DNA of 64,000 bases. Source: Entoloma clypeatum. Taxonomy: Eukaryota > Basidiomycota > Agaricomycetes > Agaricales > Entolomataceae. The notes under the pieces are model-generated. The model did no database searches. It was not told where the DNA came from and was given only the letters and a program-made list of their open reading frames with translations. Positions 42,088-51,011 of this stretch are shown piece by piece (positions within the stretch are counted from its first letter, which is position 1; the number at the start of each line of letters is the position of its first letter). The stretch is taken from the NCBI GenBank assembly GCA_963565915.1, contig OY751487.1:248001-312000 (forward strand), read 5' to 3'. Made by a program: the position numbers and the translations under genes.

Positions 42088-43461
42088 ATGCCGAAGAAAA
42101 AAAAGTAAGCGTCGGAATAAGTGCAGAATGTGATCTAACGCGTCCTTCAGAACAACTGGCGAATTTACGGCAGAAAGCACGCTTCAGTGTCCAGACTGTG
42201 GGACCAACATCCGAGTTGGTACAGGCGGGCACAAAAACCTCGATATCCACTGTCTGACACCCACTCGAGCCTCTGAAGGAACACACCTTGCAGCAGACCA
42301 GTCAAAGACACCAACAATCCAGCTGGAGCCGAGATTTTGCCATCCCCTTCCCGCACTTCACAAGTCGAGCCTCGGATTCGGCGTGTCCGCAAAACCAGGA
42401 GGTTTGACCTTGGTGCATGCGAGTGTGGCTATGAGGTATCAAATTCAGAGATTGAAAAGGGTGACACTGTCATGCGATGCAAGGTTGCTGGGTGCGAGAC
42501 CGTCTGGGTGAGTCGTTATGAAAATGATTATCGGAGCTGCTGATGAGTTTGGGTCAGTACCATCGCGAGCAAGGGGGTGTCGGAACGCGATCCCGGCAAC
42601 ACACGTGGGTGGGGGGGGGGGGGGGTCCTCGGGGGTGAAAAAAAAAAGTCCGACACCCAGATTAATTGGCCGAAAACGGCAGTCAGGATGCCCAGCAACA
42701 CACGAGTTTCTTTCTGGCATCTCCCCCCGTCTCCGCACCCTGAGCCTCGCGTTCGAAGGCCCCCTGCAGGCCTGCGGCTCCGTCTCGACCTTCCTCGATG
42801 CCCTCCCGGGCTCTCCTCCTTCTCAACAACCACACCAAGATGCTGGCACGCTGCGGGACTGCGTATCCAGCCCGCGCTCCCTTGTCATTCCCGTTCCCGT
42901 TCCCACTGTTCCCATTGCCAACTCCGTTGACACCCTCACCCTCACCCTCACTGCCCCCGACCACCTCCGACCACCTCCATGCTCTCCGCCGCCCGCGTGT
43001 ACATCCGCGGCTTCAAACACACATCAACGGTGCTTGCCCTCCTGCACGCCCTTGTCGCTGCCCGACCTCCAAGAGGCGCTGTGCGCCCTGAGCCTCTCGG
43101 CGCATGGGAAGAAGAACTCAGAGCCGCTGCGGCGGCTGCGGGCAGAGGTATGGGTGCGGTGCCTCGCGCCGGCGCTCGTCGATTTTGTAATTGAGCAAGA
43201 GGGCCACGTATTTCCTTTATTTTATCTCATGTTTTTCACAGAAATATATATGTTTGTGGGCATAACATACTATATTAGGAAGGAGGGGGTGGGGGGGGGG
43301 GGTCTAGCAAGGCCGAAAAAAAAAGTCCGACGTGTGTTGCTGTAGTCGCGTTCCGACACCCCCTTGATCGCGAGTGCATGAAATACGATATCGTACCTAA
43401 GAATTGGTCATGCCGAAGTTGCAAAGCAAGTACCACAAGCACAAAACGTCGTTGTACTTGA
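42088..43461 (+). pseudogene. Zinc-finger/PHD-finger gene inside the outer hAT-like element, disrupted
   Basis: Exon 1 (42088-42104, MPKKK) joins in frame over a 46-nt intron to TAESTLQCPDCGTNIRVGTG followed by GHKNLDIHC, a Cys/His finger. A second region reads RRFDLGACECGYEV and VMRCKVAGCETVW, then a 50-nt intron (42508-42557) leads to YHRE and, beyond the inner insertion, CMKYDIVPKNWSCRSCKAS and a stop at 43459-43461. Together these give the PHD Cys4-His-Cys3 order. The two finger regions lie in different frames, so a further intron or indel is needed between 42250 and 42400. The inner element cuts the PHD exon at YHRE/CM. PHD fingers usually read histone tails; the role here is unknown. 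Confidence 0.65.
42570..43366. mobile_element. Inner hAT-like element (797 bp) with captured coding sequence
   Basis: The TIRs CAAGGGGGTGTCGGAACGCG match exactly at both ends, with CAACACACGT also shared further in. The 8-bp duplication ATCGCGAG flanks it (42562-42569 and 43367-43374). It belongs to the same TIR family as the outer element. The middle (about 42716-43190) is GC-rich and reads like part of a leucine-rich fungal protein (LRTLSLAFEGPLQACGSVST, FLDALPGS), suggesting a captured host gene fragment. The long plus-strand frame crosses both TIRs, so it is not a native gene. Confidence 0.88.
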
Positions 43462-43657
43462 TATATATCCCACTATTATCATAGAAAGTACAATTTTTGC
43501 TTTGTTCATGTCGACAGAAGAAACATATGACCAAGCACGTGATGTGAAATTACCATATATGGCAGGTAGGGGGGGGGAGGGGGGCAAAACCGATGCTGAA
43601 CCAAAAGTTCCGACTGTATATGCAAAAGTCCCGTTCTGCCACCCCCTTGGTTCCCCT

Positions 43658-43796
43658 AACAACCTTCTCAATACCTGCAGGGCGCAATTGATATAGGAAT
43701 ATATATGTCGGGGCTCGGCGCGATATGTTAGTGATCGTACGGGTTCAACCCTTCCTTGAGGATATAGTTTTGTCGAATCAGAGACCACATCGATCA
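43658..43796. repeat. Right part of the 226-bp repeat
   Basis: It matches the reverse complement of 63483-63617, ending near GTTTTGTCGAATCAG. A minus-strand frame through both copies (STKLYPQ, VEP, RSLTYRAEPRHIYS) is conserved, but I cannot assign it. Confidence 0.85.
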
Positions 43797-43810
43797 ATTG
43801 AACACATGAC

Positions 43811-43842
43811 GCAAAAAAGCAAAGGCGCCTTCGCTTTTTTGC
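43811..43842. repeat. 32-bp near-perfect palindrome
   Basis: GCAAAAAAGCAAAGGC is followed directly by GCCTTCGCTTTTTTGC, inverted halves with one mismatch and no spacer. It lies 15 bp beyond the 226-bp repeat. Confidence 0.8.
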
Positions 43843-43991
43843 TGTAAGCCAAATTGAGGCCAGATAGTGGCTGATGGCGTTAACAGAGATCAAGATACCT
43901 GTAACGAGAGCACAAAGACCTGGATTGTTGTAGACTAAGTATGAGTAGACAAAAAAGGACATGATGCCAGAGACTCAATTCCCTTAAACAG

Positions 43992-44855
43992 AAACTGAAG
44001 GTGCGTCTCTGCCTGATACAAGTTCGCACTTTGAACCTTGTCATGTTCCTTGTTGCCGATTTCCTAAACGCCCACTACAGTGCTCTTTCTTAACACCTGA
44101 AAGTTCTGAAATGGGGGTTTGTACTGGTTGTGCACTATTGTTCCATGGGCTTGACGAAGACCAGTGCATGAAGTGTATAAAGCTCTCGAAAGCACCATCA
44201 TCCATAGAACGAGAAGCAATTGAGGCAAGGTTAACACCACTCCCTCCGATAACACTGAACTAATAACACCAACTCAGCAACAGCCACAATGCGAAAATTG
44301 TTCCATCGTCTATCCATATATGAAGAACACACTCTGTGGTGCTTGTATGGAAGGTATGTTACATCAGGCTTTCTTGAACTGGCGTCGTACCAGCTTCTCT
44401 TTGAAGCCAAGTCTGCCCGTTCAGTCACAGATGGTATGCTGGAATTCCTATACCTGGCGTATAAAATTGAATCCTGGTAGAAGTCAATAAAGCAAAGGAC
44501 AGCATCCTTGTGTGTGCTGCAAACTATCAATCAACTACCTCCGAACATCGCCTGAACCAACCCCCTACATTGAATGCTGGTCTCCAAGCTGCAAATGCTG
44601 CTCAACTCAAGAATAAAATATCTACTCTCAAGAAGCAAGCCAAGAATGACACGATAACGATGGAAGCAACACTCTACTATTATCCCAAAAATAGTGGTAT
44701 CGCAAGAAAGGTGATACTTATTCCTTGTTCCTGGCATGGTCTGCTCATTTATATGAGTGTCTGCCTCTCGTTCTTGTCTATAAAGGCCCAGCTCTTACCC
44801 ATCTTGAAGAAGTTCTTCAGCTCAGACCCAGCAAATTCCATTCTCTGTCATGCAC
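43992..44855 (+). pseudogene. Alpha-kinase gene, 5' portion with Cys-rich N-terminus
   Basis: Coding pieces: 43992-44229 (HFEPCHVPCCRFPKRP, GVCTGCALLFHGLDEDQC, MKC), 44278-44345 (QCENCSIVYPYMKNTLCGAC), and later segments (LNAGLQAANAAQLKNKI; GDTYSLFLAWSAHLYE; LTHLEEVLQLRPSKFHSLSC). The cysteine pairs suggest zinc ribbons, which precede the kinase domain in many Agaricomycete alpha-kinases. Introns at 44230-44277 and near 44346-44390 have GT-AG ends, but not every junction keeps frame, and I could not find a clean ATG. Gypsy-1 interrupts it at 44855. Confidence 0.6.
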
Positions 44856-45143
44856 TGTTATGATCGTATTTTCACTTTTCACTTTATCTTATCTTATCTC
44901 GATCTTATCTTATCTACATCATATCGCACATGAGGACATCTCATTATTATCACGCAGCATGACGCTGCCACAACGCAGCCTCATGGAATTTACATATATA
45001 AGTAGAGTACTTTCACTTGTATTCGATAGCTTGTTCTCTTGAGATTCCCGCTGGGTCTCTGGGCAATTCAGTTCACTTCACATTTCCCACTTCGTTCTTA
45101 AGTTTGGGCTCGCGACGTCGTTTGACTTAGCGTCGCCTCAACA
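44856..45143 (+). repeat. Gypsy-1 5' LTR
   Basis: It begins TGTTATGATC and ends GCCTCAACA. It contains tandem CTTATCTTAT repeats and a TATA box (CATATATAAG) at 44993-45003. Confidence 0.95.
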
Positions 45144-45701
45144 GAAGAACAAGCTCTTATCATCATCGCCCGCCCAAACACACACACTTCCCACATCACC
45201 ATCACTATCCCCGCCGTTTCGTGCTTTTGCGTTAAAAGTCACACCTCGCCACTACACGCGGACCCTAGCGTTAAGGGGGACCTCCCGGACTTCAGGGATA
45301 AGAAGAGAAACGCTTGGTGCACCCACTATAACTAGCGTTGCCGTTCGAGACACACAGGGAAACGTTGAGCCCGTCCCGTGTCGAGGTGACCAAAGGCCGA
45401 CGCAACTGACCTTCGGGAAAGCTGCTGGCGCGTGTGGCGACTTGGAAAAGAAGGTCGCGCACGTTTAGTTCTCAAAAGGTGTTCCAACCCCCGATCTTTT
45501 CCCGGATTCAACAGAACCAGCGCGCGTAGGGGTGTTGACCGCGTGGTTTTCATTTTTCCCAGATCTTCCTTCATTCGGGCATTTCGGCTGCCTGGGTAAA
45601 CAGATCGTTCTTTGGGTTTTTCTTTTTTTTAGGTTTTCTTTTTCGCTTAAGTAGCAGAACAGGGTCGCGCGCCCGCTACAAAGCACTATTGCTCACACAA
45701 C

Positions 45702-46790
45702 ATGGCCGACAACAACGACGACGAGTTCGACAATCCCCTTCCCAATCCCCCTCTCCCTCCTCCCGCTCATAATCCCGCCGCCCCGCGTCCCAATGGAAGA
45801 CGATTAGAAATCGCTGCAGACCCCGGCAGGTACAATGGGGCCAAGGCAACGTTCGGAGTATGGTGGACAAAGATGCTGGCATGGATCAGGGTCAACCGGG
45901 ACCTGTTCCAGGGACAGGAAGAAATTTGCATTGCAGTATGGTCTCGCCTGGAAGGCGCTACCGCCGGCACCTATGGGGAAACACGCTTGAGGCAGTGCAT
46001 GGAATCAGAACATTGGCCCACGTTCCAGCAATTAATGAGAGAGGTGACATCAAGATTCCAATCAGCAACAGAAATAGAATGGGCACGTGCCAAGATCGAA
46101 ACCTTTAAACAAGGAAACATGCGGGTGGACGATTTTATTACACAATTTGGAACGTTGGTCATCAAAGGCCAAATTGAGGAAATGCATGGGATATCTCTGC
46201 TAGAAAGGAACACCAAGGATTCGATCATACAACAAATGTTCCAGCAGGGAAGACGACAGACCACCGTGCAAGACACGAGTGAGGAAATTTTAGCAATCGG
46301 AAGAGCAGAGGAAACTTACGCGGCAAGACCGGGCATGAGGACCGGCAACAACTTTGGACAGCAGAGAACCGGTTGGGGCAATCGGCCCGCAAACCAGCAG
46401 AATCAGCAGCGACCATTCGGACAACAACAGTACGGGGGGTACCGAGCCCCGCAGCAAAACGGACAGCAAGGTCAGGGACGCCGAGATCCCAATGCTATGG
46501 AGGTCGATAGAAACCAGCGCCGAGCGCCTGGTAATTGTTACAACTGCGGAGGACAGGGGCATTTCGCCCGGGAATGCAGACGGCCACAACGCAGGGTGCG
46601 AGCGGCTGTGATTGAACAAATCGACGAACATGAGGAAGAAGAAATCTTACGACAAATCACGGCAAGGCGTCAAGCACGACAAGCCGCAAACGGACCAAGG
46701 GGTGTGATTGGCGCGCCTGCGCCGAATCCCAATGGTCAGAACAATGGACAAGCTGCTGGGCAGCAGGGTTTTGTGAACGTCAACCAGTAA
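45702..46790 (+). CDS. Gypsy-1 Gag (362 aa)
   Basis: It starts MADNNDDEFDNPLPNPP. The capsid-like core (GVWWTKMLAWIRVNRDLFQG, FNTFKQ-like KIETFKQGNMRVDDFI) is followed by a Gln/Asn/Gly-rich linker and one zinc knuckle, CYNCGGQGHFAREC, the exact CX2CX4HX4C pattern, near residue 280. Gag forms the intracellular particle and binds RNA. The stop at 46788-46790 lies 15 nt after the slippery heptamer. Confidence 0.93.
   Translation: MADNNDDEFDNPLPNPPLPPPAHNPAAPRPNGRRLEIAADPGRYNGAKATFGVWWTKMLAWIRVNRDLFQGQEEICIAVWSRLEGATAGTYGETRLRQCMESEHWPTFQQLMREVTSRFQSATEIEWARAKIETFKQGNMRVDDFITQFGTLVIKGQIEEMHGISLLERNTKDSIIQQMFQQGRRQTTVQDTSEEILAIGRAEETYAARPGMRTGNNFGQQRTGWGNRPANQQNQQRPFGQQQYGGYRAPQQNGQQGQGRRDPNAMEVDRNQRRAPGNCYNCGGQGHFARECRRPQRRVRAAVIEQIDEHEEEEILRQITARRQARQAANGPRGVIGAPAPNPNGQNNGQAAGQQGFVNVNQ
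46766..46772 (+). promoter_or_regulatory. Predicted -1 frameshift site, G GGT TTT (Gypsy-1)
   Basis: In the gag frame CAG GGT TTT contains the X-XXY-YYZ heptamer GGGTTTT. Slipping back one base enters the pol frame (FCERQPVN), which is open to the first pol domains. No clear downstream pseudoknot was identified by eye. Confidence 0.75.
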
Positions 46791-49700
46791 ATCCCCCGCT
46801 GGCTCTGACAAATCGATATGAATGTTTGCCTATAGACTCTTACGTACATAAGGACATTGTAAAATCTTGGTTTCAGAAACTTACGGATGCTGCAGTTACG
46901 TACAATAAAATACTATTAGATAAACCTAGTAGGAAAGAAAAACCAAAAAAAGATGAATCGGACTTAGATACACTTGTAAACTATATCATTGGGGAGCCCT
47001 CAGAAACGAGGCTTGGTTCGTCCCCTACGGATGAATGCTTAATTCCCTGTTGCAAAGAATCAGATAACTTAACTAGGCAAACGGACTCTATGGGGGAACC
47101 ATCTTTTATTCGATCCGCTTCTTTGGAAAAGGAGCTTATGATGAAAATCACGCTGGAAACGTTGCAGGACAAACGCACATTCGATGTTGAAGCATTATTA
47201 GACTCAGGGGCGACAGGGATGTTCATAGATCTGGACTTCGCCAAAAGGAACAACATTAAATTAAGGGAACTACCTTTCCCCATTCGGGTCTACAACGTTG
47301 ATGGCACGCTTAACCAAGGAGGTTCGATCACGCATGAAGCAGTCATGGCTATGCGGTATAAAGGACATGTGGAGATAGCCGTGTTTGAGGCATGCAACCT
47401 AGGGAAAGCTAAAATTATTGTTGGACATACCTGGCTGAAACGCCATAATCCAGAAATCGATTGGGAAAAGGCGGAAATTAAACTATCAAGATGTCCAGAA
47501 GAATGTGGCATGCGTCGAACACGTTATTTAAATAAAACTGCAAGAACCAGATGGGGCGGAAGAATGGAAGAAGTAGTAGAAGGAAATGAGGAAGAAATGG
47601 AGGAGGAAGTAATCCACACGCTCAGGGCAGCTAAAGGAGAACCCTCAGATGAAGTACCGGCAGAACAGGTTGTCCCCCGGAAATATCACAAATATCTATC
47701 AGTCTTTGAAAAGAAAGCATCGGAGAGATTACCAGTCAGGAAACCATGGGACCACGCTATAGACTTAAAACCGGATTTCGTACCAAAGAAGGCCAAAGTC
47801 TATCCCCTGTCACCAGATGAAAGGAGAGAAGTATCCGAATTTGTAAACGATCAATTACGCAAAGGATATATTCGACCTACCAAGTCACCACAAACCTCGC
47901 CAGTATTCTTTATACCCAAAAAAGACGGAAAGAAACGAATGGTACAGGATTACCGACACATTAATGGCTGGACCGTTCGCAATAATTATCCACTCCCGTT
48001 AATTCCGGAATTGATCGATAAATTAAAGGGAAAGAAAAGGTTTACCAAAATGGACCTCAGATGGGGGTATAACAATGTACGCATCAAAGAAGGAGACGAG
48101 TGGAAAGCGGCATTCACAACCCCAGACGGAGCTTTCGAACCAACAGTCATGTTCTTCGGATTAAATAATTCCCCAAGCACGTTTCAAACCATGATGAACG
48201 ACATATTTAGAGACTTGATTGATCAAGGAGACGTAGTTATCTATATCGATGATATATTGGTAGCAACTGAAGGAGAAAAAGGACACAGTGAAATCGTGGA
48301 GGAAATTCTAAAAAGATTACGAGAAAACGACTTATTCTTAAAACCAGGAAAATGTTTCTTTGACCGAGACGAAATAGAGTTCTTAGGGTTAATTATTGGG
48401 AAAGACGGAATTCGAATGGATCCTTCAAAAGTAGACGCCATCAAACAATGGCCGAAACCAACAAAAGTCAAAGAAATTCAGTCGTTTCTAGGATTGGCCA
48501 ATTTCTATCGAAGATTTGTCAAAGACTTCTCTAAAGTGGCAGGGCCCTTACATAAATTAACAAGGAAAGAAACAATCTGGAATTGGAAAGAGGAACAGGA
48601 GGAAGCGTTTGATATGCTAAAGAAATTATTTACGGAAGCACCTATATTAGTATCTCCCGATCCGGATCGGAAGTTGAGAGTAGAATCAGACGCATCGGAC
48701 TTTGCTACAGGAGCAATTCTATCTATGGAATGCGAGGATGAGAAATGGAGGCCATGTGCCTTTCTATCTAAAGGATTAAATGATGTGGAACGAAATTACG
48801 ACGTACACGATAAAGAAATGCTGGGCATAATTCGAGCGCTGGAAGCATGGAGACACCACCTTGAAGGAGCCAAACATGAGGTCGAGATCTGGACCGATCA
48901 TAAAAACCTCGAGTACTTCATGCAGGGACGAAAGCTTAATCGCAGACAAGCACGCTGGGCGTTGTATCTAACACGCTTCAACTTTAAATTAATACACAAA
49001 GCTGGCACCTCAATGGGAAAGGCGGACGCTCTTTCGAGAAGGGTCGATCATAGAAAGGGGGTGGAAAATGACAACGAAGACGTAACATTATTAAAACCGG
49101 AATACTTCCACTTGCGAGCAATGGATCGAGGTCACATACTTATTGATGGAGAAGAAAGTAAACTATTAAAACGCATCAGGGATGCCAAGGAATTTGACGA
49201 ACAAGTGTTGAAAGCAGTAGAAGAGTTAAAGAAAACAAATACCAAAACATTACGCGCAGACGAATGGCATGAAGAGCAGGGACTCTGGTTACATAGAGGA
49301 AAGGTTTATGTTCCGAAAAGTCAGGAACTCAGGGAGGAAATAATTAAATTACACCACGACAACCCAGTTGCAGGACACCCAGGGCAGTGGAAGACCCTGG
49401 AATTGGTTACACGTAATTATTGGTGGCCTAGTATTACAAACATGGTCAAAGCATACGTCGAGGGCTGCGACAGATGTCAACGATCAAAAAACGTGCCTCA
49501 ACCGCTAGCTGGTAAATTAAAAGCAAACACGGAACATGCAGGACCATGGAAACATGTTACAGCAGATTTTATTGTAGGACTCCCAGAAGCTCAGGGGTAC
49601 AACGCAGTATTAGTCGTGGCTTGCAGATCAACAAAGCAATCACACTTTATCAAAACACGCGATGAAGTCTCAGCAGAAGGATTAGCTAAACTATATCGGG

Positions 49701-50707
49701 ACGAAGTCTGGAAACTTCATGGACTGCCAGAATCGTTAACGTCAGATCGAGGACCACAATTTGCGGCAATATTTATGAAGGAACTAAATAAAATATTGGG
49801 GATCACAACTAAATTATCAACGGCGTATCATCCGCAAACAGACGGACAGACGGAGCGCATCAACCAGGAGTTGGAACAATATCTAAGATCATTTATTTCC
49901 CATCGGCAAACAGATTGGCCCGAATGGATGGCAACCGCGGAATTCGCCTATAATAATAAAATTCACACGGCAACTCAGTTCTCGCCGTTCTATGTAAATT
50001 ATGGGTTTAACCCTAGGATGGGCGTAGAACCTCGGAGGGCAGAAAAGTCAGAACCGGCAAAAGAATTCGCAGAGCGAATGAAGAAGATTCATGAGGAGGC
50101 GGAAGCGGCGCTAGTAAAAGCACGAGAAGAGATGGAACGGTATGCGAACCTGAAAAGGGGTGATGCACCAGTTTACAAAGTTGGCGACAAAGTTTGGTTA
50201 TCGACTAAAGACCTGAAGTTGAACCGACCCTTAAAGAAACTTGCCAAACGATGGATTGGACCCTATACCATAACCAAAATCATTTCGTCACACGCCGTAG
50301 AACTTAAATTACCGAAAACCTGGAAAATCCACCCGGTCATCAATATATCACGAGTCCGATTATTTAAGGAACCACTATTTATGTCACAAAGGGTGCAGGC
50401 ACCAAACCCGATAGTTATCAATGGCGAAGAGGAGTACGATGTCGCAAAAGTTATTGACTCAAGGTTGAAGAGAGGAAAGCTGGAATATTTAGTACAATGG
50501 GAGGGTCTGACTCAGGACCACAACACGTGGGAACCCGAGGATCACCTAGAACATGCCAAGGAAGCGGTGGAGGACTTCTTTAAATTAAACCCAAATGCAC
50601 CTCGGCGCTTACGCGCAAACATCTTTGAAGGATTGGAATTTAAACCATATGAAAATTTCACGAACACCCCGGACGACATCATATCTCGCCTGGAAGTCGA
50701 GATCTAG
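46769..50707 (+). CDS. Gypsy-1 Pol: protease, RT, RNase H, integrase, chromodomain
   Basis: The frame is open across the gag end, so expression by frameshift is likelier than internal initiation. In order: protease ALLDSGATGMFIDLDFA (near 47200), RT with YIDDILVAT (near 48243), RNase H VESDASDFATGAI (near 48690), integrase zinc region HHDNPVAGHPGQW to CDRCQRSK (near 49355), DDE core (TADFIVGL, TSDRGPQFA, DGQTERINQELEQYL) and a C-terminal chromodomain (EYLVQWEGLTQDHNTWEPED, near 50490). Chromodomains of this group are thought to steer integration to marked chromatin. No stop or frameshift was seen, and all catalytic residues are present. Confidence 0.95.
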   Translation, partial: FCERQPVNPPLALTNRYECLPIDSYVHKDIVKSWFQKLTDAAVTYNKILLDKPSRKEKPKKDESDLDTLVNYIIGEPSETRLGSSPTDECLIPCCKESDNLTRQTDSMGEPSFIRSASLEKELMMKITLETLQDKRTFDVEALLDSGATGMFIDLDFAKRNNIKLRELPFPIRVYNVDGTLNQGGSITHEAVMAMRYKGHVEIAVFEACNLGKAKIIVGHTWLKRHNPEIDWEKAEIKLSRCPEECGMRRTRYLNKTARTRWGGRMEEVVEGNEEEMEEEVIHTLRAAKGEPSDEVPAEQVVPRKYHKYLSVFEKKASERLPVRKPWDHAIDLKPDFVPKKAKVYPLSPDERREVSEFVNDQLRKGYIRPTKSPQTSPVFFIPKKDGKKRMVQDYRHINGWTVRNNYPLPLIPELIDKLKGKKRFTKMDLRWGYNNVRIKEGDEWKAAFTTPDGAFEPTVMFFGLNNSPSTFQTMMNDIFRDLIDQGDVVIYIDDILVATEGEKGHSEIVEEILKRLRENDLFLKPGKCFFDRDEIEFLGLIIGKDGIRMDPSKVDAIKQWPKPTKVKEIQSFLGLANFYRRFVKDFSKVAGPLHKLTRKETIWNWKEEQEEAFDMLKKLFTEAPILVSPDPDRKLRVESDASDFATGAILSMECEDEKWRPCAFLSKGLNDVERNYDVHDKEMLGIIRALEAWRHHLEGAKHEVEIWTDHKNLEYFMQGRKLNRRQARWALYLTRFNFKLIHKAGTSMGKADALSRRVDHRKGVENDNEDVTLLKPEYFHLRAMDRGHILIDGEESKLLKRIRDAKEFDEQVLKAVEELKKTNTKTLRADEWHEEQGLWLHRGKVYVPKSQELREEIIKLHHDNPVAGHPGQWKTLELVTRNYWWPSITNMVKAYVEGCDRCQRSKNVPQPLAGKLKANTEHAGPWKHVTADFIVGLPEAQGYNAVLVVACRSTKQSHFIKTRDEVSAEGLAKLYRDEVWKLHGLPESLTSDRGPQFAAIFMKELNKILGITTKLSTAYHPQTDGQTERINQELEQYLRSFISHRQTDWPEWMATAEFAYNNKIHTATQFSPFYVNYGFNPRMGVEPRRAEKSEPAKEFAERMKKIHEEAEAALVKAREEMERYANLKRGDAPVYKVGDKVWLSTKDLKLNRPLKKLAKRWIGPYTITKIISSHAVELKLPKTWKIHPVINISRVRLFKEPLFMSQRVQAPNPIVINGEEEYDVAKVIDSRLKRGKLEYLVQWEGLTQDHNTWEPEDHLEHAKEAVEDFFKLNPNAPRRLRANIFEGLEFKPYENFTNTPDDIISRLEVEI

Positions 50708-50718
50708 AAAGGGGGTAA

Positions 50719-51006
50719 TGTTATGATCATATTTTCACTTTTCACTTTATCTTATCTTATCTCGATCTTATCTTATCTACATCATATCGCACATGAGGAC
50801 ATCTCATTATTATCACGCAGCATGACGCTGCCACAACGCAGCCTCATGGAATTTACATATATAAGTAGAGTACTTTCACTTGTATTCGATAGCTTGTTCT
50901 CTTGAGATTCCCGCTGGGTCTCTGGGCAATTCAGTTCACTTCACATTTCCCACTTCGTTCTTAAGTTTGGGCTCGCGACGTCGTTTGACTTAGCGTCGCC
51001 TCAACA
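50719..51006 (+). repeat. Gypsy-1 3' LTR
   Basis: Same as the 5' LTR except ATCATATTTT for ATCGTATTTT near its start. Confidence 0.95.
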
Positions 51007-51011
51007 TGCAC

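Larger units (their letters stand above)
41869..43649. mobile_element. Outer hAT-like element carrying a Zn-finger/PHD gene
   Basis: The TIRs are CAAGGGGGTGGCGGAACGGG and, from the right, CAAGGGGGTGGCAGAACGGG. The 8-bp duplication GTTCCCCT flanks it (41861-41868 and 43650-43657). The repeat at 63483-63709 is the uninterrupted site with one GTTCCCCT. Just inside each end is a long G tract followed by an A tract and GTTCCGAC. Without the inner element (42570-43366) and its duplicated 8 bp it would be 976 bp. No transposase is seen, so it is non-autonomous. Confidence 0.9.
44856..51006 (+). mobile_element. Gypsy-1, intact-looking chromodomain Ty3/gypsy element (6151 bp)
   Basis: Two 288-bp LTRs (44856-45143 and 50719-51006) differ at one base that I can see. 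The 5-bp duplication TGCAC flanks it (44851-44855 and 51007-51011). Gag and pol are open, with pol in the -1 frame. A polypurine tract (AAAGGGGGTAA) abuts the 3' LTR. I could not identify a tRNA primer-binding site after the 5' LTR (GAAGAACAAGC follows). It is very young and potentially active. Confidence 0.95.

Noticed and set aside
42518..43345. 275-codon plus-strand frame as one gene
   Set aside because: It runs through the left TIR of the inner hAT-like element, its G and A tracts and almost to the right TIR; only its middle is coding-like.
43408..43962. 184-codon minus-strand frame with a hydrophobic N-terminus
   Set aside because: It crosses the TIR and TSD of the outer hAT-like element; only the part in the 226-bp repeat is shared elsewhere.
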